The notes under the pieces were generated by a model. It did no database searches, was not told the origin of the DNA, and saw nothing but the letters and a program-made list of their open reading frames with translations. This document shows, in pieces, positions 1 through 6,714 of a stretch of DNA of 6,797 nucleotides. Source of the DNA: Bacteroides sp. GTDB taxonomy: Bacteria > Bacteroidota > Bacteroidia > Bacteroidales > Bacteroidaceae. The stretch is from positions 1 to 6,797 of the forward strand of contig DYCT01000111.1 of NCBI GenBank assembly GCA_019417975.1. Direction: 5' to 3'. Position numbers and translations under genes: made by a program. The number at the start of each line of letters is the position of its first letter. Position 1 is the stretch's first letter.

Positions 1-42
1 TTTCAATTTAGTCGCTTTTCTATATTCAAACGCTCTTCCCAT
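1..42 (-). CDS. yebC: YebC/PmpR/TACO1-family protein, N-terminal 14 codons only (runs off left edge)
   Basis: Reading the minus strand from the ATG at 42 to the window edge gives MGRAFEYRKATKLK with no stop. This closely matches the conserved start of YebC/TACO1-family proteins, which typically begin MGRAFE(F/Y)RKA and continue into an RWG..AR..T motif. Members were long annotated as transcriptional regulators. More recent work ties the family to translation, helping ribosomes through proline-rich stretches; that is family knowledge, not visible here. The start codon lies 31 bases after the pheT stop on the same strand, and the bases before it are A/T-rich with no Shine-Dalgarno, as is common in Bacteroidetes. 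Co-transcription with pheT is likely by inference. Only 14 residues are visible, so the call depends on how distinctive this N-terminus is; the rest of the gene cannot be assessed. Confidence 0.82.
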   Translation of the reverse strand, partial: MGRAFEYRKATKLK

Positions 43-73
43 TGGAAATATATTTTAATGATTATTTTATGAA

Positions 74-2536
74 TTATCTTAATTTTGCACCCAGCTTGTT
101 TTGCAAATTGACAATCAGCTTAGACATAATCTTATCAATCTGCTTGTCGTTCAACGTCTGCGTTTCATCTTGAAGCAAGAAGCTTACAGCATACGATTTC
201 TTACCGGGCTCCAGGTTCTTTCCTTCGTAGACATCAAACAAGCATACATCGCGCAACAGTTTCTTCTCTGTGTCGTAAGCTATCTTCTCTATCTCGGCAA
301 ACTCGATATTCTTGTCGATAAGCAAAGCCAAATCGCGCTTCACCGCTGGGAATTTAGACAGCTCCTTGAAGCTGACCTTCACCGAACGAGTAGCCTTCAT
401 CAGCTCTTTCCAGTTCAAGTCGGCATAATATACCTCATTGTCGATATCGAAACGTTTCAAGTGTTTACGCGCTACCACACCGAGCACAGCCAAACGCTTT
501 CCTCCCTGAGTATTGATTGTCAAAGCAGAAGCAAACAAATCGTCGGTATAGTGACCTACCACCAGCTTACGCAAATTCAAGCCCAAGCGCAACAAGATAT
601 TTTCGACATACGCTTTCAATTCATATACAGAAGAATTTTCATCAGCATGTGCCCACGAGTTAGAAACACGTTTACCGGTTACCCACAAGCCCAAGTGATA
701 GTTTTCCGAATAAGGCGACAACACCTTCTCGGCTACACGCTTCTCTTCGTGGAAGTAATAGCAGTTACCAAACTCGAAGAATTTCAAATCGGCATTCTTA
801 CGATTGGCATTACGACAGATGCTCTCCAGTCCACCAAACAACAAAGTTTGACGCATACAGTTCAAGTCTGCGCTCAGCGGATTAAGCAACATCACCAGGT
901 TCTTAGCCGGCAACGATTCCAATCCGTCGTAGTAAGCCGCCTTAGTCAGCGAATTGTTCAATATCTCGTTAAAGCCACATCCCACCAACTGCTCCGACAC
1001 TAAGTTCTGCAATTTATGTGAATGATCGGCATCGGTTTTCGGTGTCAAACTCGATTTCAGTGTAGTAGGAATCTCTACATTATTATATCCATAGATGCGC
1101 AGAATATCTTCCACCACATCACACGGACGCTGCACGTCTACACGATAAGGAGGCACAGCCAAACGGATACCTTCCGGAGTCTCGTCCAGCACTTTCATTT
1201 CCAGACTCTTCACAATACGCTTGATGACCTCTGTCGAGATTTCTTTACCTACCAAGTCATGCACATAGCTATACTTCAAATCCACTTCAAAATCGTTGAA
1301 CGGTACAGGATAGATGTCTTTAATCTCTGACGAGATAACACCACCTGCCAACTCTTTTACCAACAATGCAGCCAACTTCAAGCTATAGATGACGCCGTTC
1401 GGATCAATGCCACGCTCAAAACGGAACGATGCATCGGTATTGAGCCCATGTCGACGAGCTGTCTTGCGTACCCAGGTAGGATGGAAATATGCACTTTCCA
1501 AGAATACATCGGTTGTCTGTTCAGTGCTACCCGAATCCAGCCCGCCAAACACGCCGGCCAAACACATCGGTTCTTCTTCATTGCAAATCATCAAATCGCG
1601 TTCGTTCAGTTTGCGTTCCACCTCATCGAGTGTTATAAACGGAGTTCCTTCCGGTAACGTACGTACACGCACATGATTGCCTTTAATCTTCGCAGCATCA
1701 AAACAATGAAGCGGTTGTCCGAAAGCATGCACAATATAGTTGGTGATATCCACCACATTGTTGATAGGACGCACACCGATAGCTTTCAGCTTGTTTTGCA
1801 GCCATTCCGGACTTTCCTTCACGGTAACGCCACTTACGGTAACACCGGCATAACGGGGACAAGCCTCAGCATTCTCCACTGTCACTTGAATATCCAAATC
1901 GTGGTTTTCCACTTGGAAACCATCTACCGACGGACGTTTCAGCTCTGCCTGATAGCCATTCTGAATGAGATAAGCGTACAAGTCGCGTGCTACTCCATAG
2001 TGCGAACAAGCATCCGAGCGGTTTGGAGTGATATCCACTTCCAACACATAATCGCTCTTGACATTGTAATAATCCTTGGCGAGTGTGCCCGGAGCCACAT
2101 CGGCAGGCAACACGATGATACCGTCATGGCTTGTACCCACTCCGATTTCATCCTCAGCACAAATCATACCGTTCGACTCTACACCACGCAGTTTTGATTT
2201 CTTTATCGTAAAACAGTCGTCACCGTCATAAAGTTTTGTACCCAATGTAGCTACCACCACTTTCTGTCCGGCTGCCACATTGGCCGCACCGCACACAATC
2301 TGCACCGGTTCCTCACCACCTAAGTTTACGGTAGTGATGTGCATGTGGTCTGAATTGGGGTGCGGTTCGCATGTCAGCACTTCGCCGACCACCAAACCTT
2401 CCAGTCCGCCTTTTATAGTCTGTACTTCTTCCACCCCACCGGTTTCCAATCCGATAGAGGTAAGGGCAGCAGCCACTTCTTCTGCTGTCAAGTCAAAATT
2501 GACATACTCTTTTAACCAGTTGTAACTGATGTTCAT
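74..2536 (-). CDS. pheT: Phenylalanine--tRNA ligase beta subunit
   Basis: This is the beta subunit of the cytoplasmic alpha2beta2 phenylalanyl-tRNA synthetase, which charges tRNA-Phe using ATP. The 820 residues fit the bacterial PheT length. In order I see an N-terminal segment (MNISYNWLKEYV), an OB-fold tRNA-binding domain (about 44-155, with GLVVGEV and HPNSDHMHITTV), the B3/B4 domain (about 218-390, with NNVVDITNYI and FRFERGIDP), the B5 domain (about 411-482), the catalytic-like core, and a C-terminal FDX-ACB anticodon-binding domain (about 727-820, starting SKFPAVKRDLALLID). In B5, D467, D473, E476 and D477 have the 6-3-1 spacing of the conserved magnesium-contacting acidic residues. The frame stays open 63 codons further upstream, but the ATG at 2536 is chosen because the family begins MNISYNWL and a promoter -7 box lies within the would-be extension. 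pheS is not in the window. yebC follows 31 bases downstream. Confidence 0.97.
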   Translation of the reverse strand: MNISYNWLKEYVNFDLTAEEVAAALTSIGLETGGVEEVQTIKGGLEGLVVGEVLTCEPHPNSDHMHITTVNLGGEEPVQIVCGAANVAAGQKVVVATLGTKLYDGDDCFTIKKSKLRGVESNGMICAEDEIGVGTSHDGIIVLPADVAPGTLAKDYYNVKSDYVLEVDITPNRSDACSHYGVARDLYAYLIQNGYQAELKRPSVDGFQVENHDLDIQVTVENAEACPRYAGVTVSGVTVKESPEWLQNKLKAIGVRPINNVVDITNYIVHAFGQPLHCFDAAKIKGNHVRVRTLPEGTPFITLDEVERKLNERDLMICNEEEPMCLAGVFGGLDSGSTEQTTDVFLESAYFHPTWVRKTARRHGLNTDASFRFERGIDPNGVIYSLKLAALLVKELAGGVISSEIKDIYPVPFNDFEVDLKYSYVHDLVGKEISTEVIKRIVKSLEMKVLDETPEGIRLAVPPYRVDVQRPCDVVEDILRIYGYNNVEIPTTLKSSLTPKTDADHSHKLQNLVSEQLVGCGFNEILNNSLTKAAYYDGLESLPAKNLVMLLNPLSADLNCMRQTLLFGGLESICRNANRKNADLKFFEFGNCYYFHEEKRVAEKVLSPYSENYHLGLWVTGKRVSNSWAHADENSSVYELKAYVENILLRLGLNLRKLVVGHYTDDLFASALTINTQGGKRLAVLGVVARKHLKRFDIDNEVYYADLNWKELMKATRSVKVSFKELSKFPAVKRDLALLIDKNIEFAEIEKIAYDTEKKLLRDVCLFDVYEGKNLEPGKKSYAVSFLLQDETQTLNDKQIDKIMSKLIVNLQNKLGAKLR

Positions 2537-2572
2537 ATTTTTACTATTTACATGTTTCCAAATAAAGACTTG

Positions 2573-2580
2573 CAAAGTTA
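2573..2580 (-). promoter_or_regulatory. Putative -7 promoter element for pheT
   Basis: The minus strand reads TAACTTTG followed by C, an exact match to the Bacteroidetes primary-sigma -7 consensus TAnnTTTG. It lies 36 bases before the pheT ATG, which would give a 5' leader of roughly 30 nt. No TTTG -33 element is found 19-21 bases further upstream, so the promoter is only half supported. The rest of the 168-base gap between pheT and the divergent porin (2537-2704) shows no RNA gene or riboswitch-like structure that I can recognise. Confidence 0.55.
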
Positions 2581-2686
2581 ATAAGTTTTTTTGGTTGAGA
2601 GGGTATAAACCACTAAAAAATATACAAGTCCGAAAAGTAGGCTTGCAACACTTTTGTAACCTCAATGAGACAGAAATGTGACAAAA

Positions 2687-2691
2687 AGGAG
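2687..2691 (+). promoter_or_regulatory. Possible ribosome binding site for the porin gene
   Basis: AGGAG within an A-rich run lies 13 bases before the ATG at 2705. It falls inside the reading frame that would start at the GTG at 2678, so it favours the ATG over the GTG. The spacing is longer than ideal, and Bacteroidetes rely little on Shine-Dalgarno pairing, so the evidence is modest. Confidence 0.4.
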
Positions 2692-2704
2692 CGATATTTG
2701 CACT

Positions 2705-3778
2705 ATGGAAACAAAGAAAATACAAAACTATGCATTTGCAGTGGCAGTAACCCTACTGACAACGACCCCGAGCCTATATGCCCAAATCTCTCAAAACGAA
2801 GACGGGAAACGGCTTGAGAAAAAGGAAATGAAGACCCACGACTATATTCCGGAGATACATGGTACCATCCGAGGCAAATACGAATATCAGCCCGAAATAG
2901 ATGCCAGCCGATTTCAGGTGCGCAATGCCCGCTTCAGCCTTACCGGCAATATACACCCCATTGTGGCCTACAAAGCAGAAATAGACCTTTCAGACCAAGG
3001 CAGCATCAAGATGCTGGATGCCTATACACGCATTTTCCCCATAAAAGACCTAAGTATCACCATCGGACAGATGCGCGTACCGTTTACCATTGATGCACAT
3101 CGTGCACCACACCTGCGATATTTTGCCAACCGCTCGTTCATCGCCAAGCAGGTAGGGAATATACGTGATGTAGGTGTAGCTTTCGGATACAATTTTAAAG
3201 ACATGTTTCCGCTAAAGTTGGAAGCCGGTGTATTCAACGGTTCCGGGATTACCACACAAAAGGAATGGCAGAAAGAACTCAACTATAACGTAAAAGCCAC
3301 ACTGCTACCCTTCAGCGGCGCCAACCTCACCTTGAGTGTACAAAGCATCAAGCCCGAAAATGTACGCATCAACTTATACGATATAGGAACTTTCTATGAG
3401 ATTGCCGGTTGGCATATTGAGGGTGAGTATCTGTACAAGCAATATGGACACGACGCGTTCAAGCCCGTACATGCCGTCAACTCGTTCATCAACTACGACC
3501 TGCCTCTACGCAAAGTATTCAGCAAGATTTCCTTCTTAGCCCGCTACGACATGATGACCGACCACAGCACCGGAATAGCAAACAAGGAAACAAACCGGCT
3601 GGAAACAGACCACTACAAGCGTCACCGCCTCACCGGAGGTATCACCCTCAGCATCGGTAAAAAAGCATTCGTAGCCGATATACGTCTGAACTACGAAAAA
3701 TATTTCTACCGTCAGGGTGCCATCCCCTCCGAATCGGAACGCGACAAGCTGGTCGTAGAAGTAATGACACGCTTCTAA
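2705..3778 (+). CDS. Outer-membrane porin, phosphate-selective O/P (OprP/OprO) family
   Basis: The 357-residue product is predicted to be a secreted outer-membrane beta-barrel. Residues 1-26 form a signal peptide (basic METKK start, hydrophobic stretch, cleavage probably at SLYA|Q). From about residue 48 (YIPEIHGTIRGKYEYQPE) the chain shows alternating amphipathic strands, and it ends in phenylalanine (VVEVMTRF), as barrel proteins recognised by the BAM machinery usually do. Family marks are FQVRNARFSLTGNI (70-83), DLSITIGQMRVPF (115-127) and the GNIRDVGVAFGY stretch (151-162), which resemble the strand-turn pattern of OprP/OprO porins. Those family names reflect phosphate or polyphosphate uptake in Pseudomonas; the substrate here cannot be inferred. 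The start is the ATG at 2705 rather than the in-frame GTG at 2678, because the ATG gives a clean signal peptide. It is divergent from pheT and convergent with dnaB. No convincing full promoter is seen upstream. Confidence 0.85.
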   Translation: METKKIQNYAFAVAVTLLTTTPSLYAQISQNEDGKRLEKKEMKTHDYIPEIHGTIRGKYEYQPEIDASRFQVRNARFSLTGNIHPIVAYKAEIDLSDQGSIKMLDAYTRIFPIKDLSITIGQMRVPFTIDAHRAPHLRYFANRSFIAKQVGNIRDVGVAFGYNFKDMFPLKLEAGVFNGSGITTQKEWQKELNYNVKATLLPFSGANLTLSVQSIKPENVRINLYDIGTFYEIAGWHIEGEYLYKQYGHDAFKPVHAVNSFINYDLPLRKVFSKISFLARYDMMTDHSTGIANKETNRLETDHYKRHRLTGGITLSIGKKAFVADIRLNYEKYFYRQGAIPSESERDKLVVEVMTRF

Positions 3779-3790
3779 GCCCCCTCTTTT

Positions 3791-5326
3791 TTAGAACGGA
3801 GGCTCGGAGTAAGAAGCAGGACCACCGGCTAAAGGGTCTTCCTGTGGAGGAGGTGGTGGCAAAGGAGCCCCCGCGTTTCTGCGCGAAGCTACAACCTCGT
3901 CTTCACCCGGCATCGGGATAATCATATCGTCGTCCGGATTTTGGAACCGCGCATATTCGGCCTTGAATCGCAAGAGCACATCGCCCACCGCACCGTTACG
4001 ATGCTTGGCAATAATAATTTCGGCCATACCGCGCAAATCGTTTCCTTTATCGTCTTTATAAATCTTATAATACTCCGGACGGTGAATAAACAGCACCATA
4101 TCGGCATCCTGCTCAATGGCACCCGATTCACGCAAGTCGCTCAACTGCGGACGTTTTCCTTCGGCACCCTCTCGGCTTTCCACACCACGGTTCAACTGCG
4201 ACAACGCAATGATAGGAATGTCCAACTCCTTGGCCAGCCCTTTCAGCGCACGCGAAATGGTACTGACCTCTTCCTGACGGCTACCGAACGACATACCGCT
4301 GGCATTCATCAGCTGCAAATAGTCGATAATAATCAGCTTCACCCCATGCTCGCGCACCAACCTACGTGCCTTGGTCCGCAGCTCAAACACTGAGAGTGAA
4401 GGCGTATCATCAATATAGAGCGGTGCATCGTATAGGTCTTTTATCTTATAGTCCAACTGTCCCCACTCATACGGAGCCAACTGTCCACTCTTGATTTTCT
4501 CACCCGGAATCTCGCAGACGTTTACAATCAGACGGTTTACCAGCTGTACATTGCTCATTTCGAGCGAAAACAGCGCTACCGGATTCTTAAAGTCCACCAC
4601 AATGTTTTTTGCCATGGAAAGCACAAAAGCAGTCTTACCCATAGCCGGACGAGCTGCAATAATCACCAAGTCGGAATTTTGCCAACCCGAAGTCATCTTG
4701 TCCAATTCATGGAAACCACTCTCCAAACCGCTCAAACCATCGGTACGTGCCGCTGCTTTCTGCAACACTTCATACGCCTGCCGGATAACCGGATTGATTT
4801 GCGTATAATCTTTCTTCAGGTTTCGCTGCGAAATCTCGAAGAGCTTACCCTCAGCCTCCTGCATCAAGTCATCGACATCGGTCGATGTATCGAAAGCCTT
4901 TGTCTGCAAATCGCTGGTAAACGTGATAAGCTGACGAGCCAGATATTTCTGCGCAATGATACGGGCATGATACTCGATATGCGCCGATGATGCCACCTTA
5001 CCACTCAGCTGCGTGATGTAAAACGGACCGCCTACCTCATCGAGCACTCCATCTCGCTTAAGCTGTTCTGTTACCGTGAGAATATCCACCGGATTCTGTC
5101 GGATAGACAAGTCTGTAATGGCTGCATAAATCAACTGATGTCTACGGTCGTAAAAAGATTCAGGTTTCAAAATTTCACTAACCTGCGAATACGCATCACG
5201 TTCTATCATCAAGGCGCCCAGCACCGCTTCCTCCAGCTCAAGTGCTTGTGGTTGCAAATGCCCGTATTCGTTCGTCAGCGGAGCTTTACTCTTGGTATAT
5301 TTCGTGGTTTTTTTCGGCTGTTCCAT
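3791..5326 (-). CDS. dnaB: Replicative DNA helicase DnaB
   Basis: This is the hexameric ATP-driven helicase that unwinds DNA at the replication fork and recruits primase. The 511-residue product has the DnaB N-terminal domain (about 24-125, PQALELEEAVLGALM onward), a linker, and a RecA-like C-terminal domain (about 195-470). Visible motifs are Walker A ARPAMGKT (225-232), the SLEMS motif with catalytic E256, Walker B LIIIDYLQL with D335, the SQLNR motif (376-380), LRESGAIEQDAD (398-409) and KHRNG with the probable arginine finger R443. There is no intein. After about 470 the chain becomes an acidic, low-complexity tail with five consecutive prolines (490-494) ending SYSEPPF; this is probably disordered and dispensable for catalysis by inference. 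The ATG at 5326 is preceded by A-rich sequence. Its stop lies 12 bases from the stop of the convergent porin, and the M28 peptidase gene lies 92 bases upstream on the same strand. Confidence 0.98.
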   Translation of the reverse strand: MEQPKKTTKYTKSKAPLTNEYGHLQPQALELEEAVLGALMIERDAYSQVSEILKPESFYDRRHQLIYAAITDLSIRQNPVDILTVTEQLKRDGVLDEVGGPFYITQLSGKVASSAHIEYHARIIAQKYLARQLITFTSDLQTKAFDTSTDVDDLMQEAEGKLFEISQRNLKKDYTQINPVIRQAYEVLQKAAARTDGLSGLESGFHELDKMTSGWQNSDLVIIAARPAMGKTAFVLSMAKNIVVDFKNPVALFSLEMSNVQLVNRLIVNVCEIPGEKIKSGQLAPYEWGQLDYKIKDLYDAPLYIDDTPSLSVFELRTKARRLVREHGVKLIIIDYLQLMNASGMSFGSRQEEVSTISRALKGLAKELDIPIIALSQLNRGVESREGAEGKRPQLSDLRESGAIEQDADMVLFIHRPEYYKIYKDDKGNDLRGMAEIIIAKHRNGAVGDVLLRFKAEYARFQNPDDDMIIPMPGEDEVVASRRNAGAPLPPPPPQEDPLAGGPASYSEPPF

Positions 5327-5349
5327 GTTTCGTTTTCTTATTGGGCCGG

Positions 5350-5357
5350 CAAAGATA
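5350..5357 (-). promoter_or_regulatory. Putative -7 promoter element for dnaB
   Basis: The minus strand reads TATCTTTG followed by C, an exact match to TAnnTTTG, 23 bases before the dnaB ATG. The implied leader is short, under 20 nt. No TTTG is found 19-21 bases upstream, so the -33 half is missing or degenerate. Its presence suggests dnaB has its own promoter rather than depending only on read-through from the peptidase gene. Confidence 0.5.
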
Positions 5358-5418
5358 GAACAATCACCGGACTAATCCTATAATTTTTTATCAGTTTACA
5401 CACCCGTATTTTCAGGCT

Positions 5419-6420
5419 TTAATATTCCTTTTCGTTTGCCAGATTCCAAACATTTAGGTACGAAGCCTTTGTAATATCCACCATTTTCTCCCAGTTGAGC
5501 AACGCCGGCTCGTCCGATGGCAAATGATAGTCGGGGTGTCCATCTGTGTGATACCAAATGACCGGCACTCCCCTCACGGCAAACACCGCATTGTCGCTCC
5601 CACTGTCGGGACATTCCCATGCCCGGTAATCGGGTTGCAGCTCCAAGCCGTATTTCCGGATGTCTTTTTCCAACCACTCGCCAAAAGCCGGATGAGCTGC
5701 GGTATAGAAATAGACCACATGTTGCGGTTGTTCGGGCTTGTTGTTACGCCCTATCATATCGAAGTTTAAATACCCCTTCACCTTATCCAATTGCGAGAAG
5801 TTCTGCACGAAATAAGACGAGCCCAAAAGCCCCTTCTCTTCCCCGTCCCAAAACGCAAAAATCACCGTGCGGAGCGGTTTCTTGCCGGAAGCGACAAAAG
5901 CCTGTGCTATTTGCAACACCGCCTGCACTCCGGATGCATTATCATCTGCCCCATTATAGATAGCATCCCCTTCGAGAAAGCAATCCACGCCCAAATGGTC
6001 GAAATGCGCCCCTACAACAACATACTCATCTGCACGTTCTCCGGGAATCATCCCCAACACATTGCGCATGGGGTAACGCTGATGCACCTCCTGCCGAAGC
6101 ACACGAATGGAATCGGGATGCACCTGCAAACGTCCCCTACGCTGACGTTCGCGCCTATAAGCATCAAACGGCTGGTAATAACCATCAAGCAACGGCTGCA
6201 CTCCTATCAGTTGCAGGCAAGAAGCAATATATGCCGATGCGACAAATGCATCAGGCGTACCTGCCTCACGACCACGTAACTCATCGGAAGCCAAAAAGTG
6301 AATATACGCCTCAGCTTTTGCCCGATTGATACACGAAAGCCCCTTCTCTTTGGGCGACTGCGCACACAAATGAGCTACACACATACACAGCAGCCACACA
6401 CCAACAATATACCTTTTCAT
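5419..6420 (-). CDS. Secreted M28-family zinc aminopeptidase
   Basis: The 333-residue product is predicted to be an exported dinuclear zinc exopeptidase that trims N-terminal amino acids from peptides. Residues 1-20 form a signal peptide (MKRY, then a hydrophobic Cys-containing core, probable cleavage at LCA|Q). There is no good lipobox, so a soluble periplasmic or secreted protein is more likely than a lipoprotein. The full M28 ligand set is visible: H139 in GAHFDH, bridging D159 in GADDNASG, E194-E195 in DGEEKG (E194 as general base, E195 as ligand), D221 in NFDMIGR and H299 near HPDYHLPSD. The segment before residue 130 carries the LASDELRGREAGTP stretch typical of bacterial M28 enzymes. 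Length fits a minimal catalytic domain with no PA or C-terminal sorting domain. The ATG at 6420 is preceded by A-rich sequence and tandem promoter boxes. Substrate preference cannot be read from sequence; glutaminyl cyclase-like M28 relatives are an alternative. Confidence 0.92.
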   Translation of the reverse strand: MKRYIVGVWLLCMCVAHLCAQSPKEKGLSCINRAKAEAYIHFLASDELRGREAGTPDAFVASAYIASCLQLIGVQPLLDGYYQPFDAYRRERQRRGRLQVHPDSIRVLRQEVHQRYPMRNVLGMIPGERADEYVVVGAHFDHLGVDCFLEGDAIYNGADDNASGVQAVLQIAQAFVASGKKPLRTVIFAFWDGEEKGLLGSSYFVQNFSQLDKVKGYLNFDMIGRNNKPEQPQHVVYFYTAAHPAFGEWLEKDIRKYGLELQPDYRAWECPDSGSDNAVFAVRGVPVIWYHTDGHPDYHLPSDEPALLNWEKMVDITKASYLNVWNLANEKEY

Positions 6421-6452
6421 TGTTTCTTTTAAATTTCAAACGATCTATCAAG

Positions 6453-6496
6453 CAAAGATAAAACAAAGATACGACACCGACAAGCTTTCTGACAAA
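6453..6496 (-). promoter_or_regulatory. Tandem Bacteroidetes-type promoters for the M28 peptidase gene
   Basis: Two identical minus-strand TATCTTTG boxes match TAnnTTTG, at 6464-6471 and 6453-6460, 11 bases apart. The upstream box has a perfect -33 TTTG at 6493-6496 with a 21-base spacer. The downstream box has a near-match CTTG at 6481-6484 with a 20-base spacer. Leaders to the ATG at 6420 would be roughly 25-40 nt. This is the best-supported promoter region in the window. Confidence 0.68.
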
Positions 6497-6521
6497 TGGT
6501 CAGTTTTGACATTTTGTATTT

Positions 6522-6538
6522 TTAAGTAGCCTAAGAAT
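6522..6538 (+). repeat. Possible diverged copy of the right-end repeat
   Basis: The segment contains AAGTAGCCTAAGAAT, which matches the cluster repeat CCAAGTATCCTAAGAT at about 12 of 16 positions. It differs in the leading CC, one central base and the last base. It lies 193 bases from the first copy of the cluster, so it could be a chance match in A/T-rich sequence. Confidence 0.3.
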
Positions 6539-6714
6539 CGCGTATTTGTGACCAACTTCACATGCGTCCGCAAATTCGCAAACAAAAATCAGCAATAAAC
6601 AATCACACAATACGTTATCGAAATCTTTACAGAAATTCTAGAAAACCACACTGTTAATAAACACTTCATTCTTTGAAAAATTGTATCATTTTCAGAAAAA
6701 GTTAAGTAAAACCT

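Noticed and set aside
101..1003. Long (300-codon) plus-strand open frame antisense to pheT
   Set aside because: It lies wholly within the clearly coding pheT, and its translation has no recognisable domain or signal; it is a shadow frame.
2678..2704. GTG start for the porin giving nine extra residues
   Set aside because: The ATG at 2705 gives a normal signal peptide, and the AGGAG lies inside the extension.
2537..2725. 63-codon N-terminal extension of pheT to an upstream ATG at 2725
   Set aside because: The extension is not PheT-like, would overlap the divergent porin start, and contains the -7 box. The family begins at MNISYNWL, encoded at 2536.
3783..3803. CCTC/GAGG hairpin at the porin-dnaB junction as a bidirectional terminator
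   Set aside because: The stem is four base pairs with a loop of about 12 bases and no following T-run, too weak to call.
5791..6279. Plus-strand open frame of 162 codons antisense to the peptidase gene
   Set aside because: The minus strand here encodes the intact M28 catalytic motifs; the antisense product is composition-driven.
6674..6694. Small inverted repeat TGAAAA/TTTTCA
   Set aside because: Six A/T-rich pairs around a nine-base loop in A/T-rich sequence are expected by chance.
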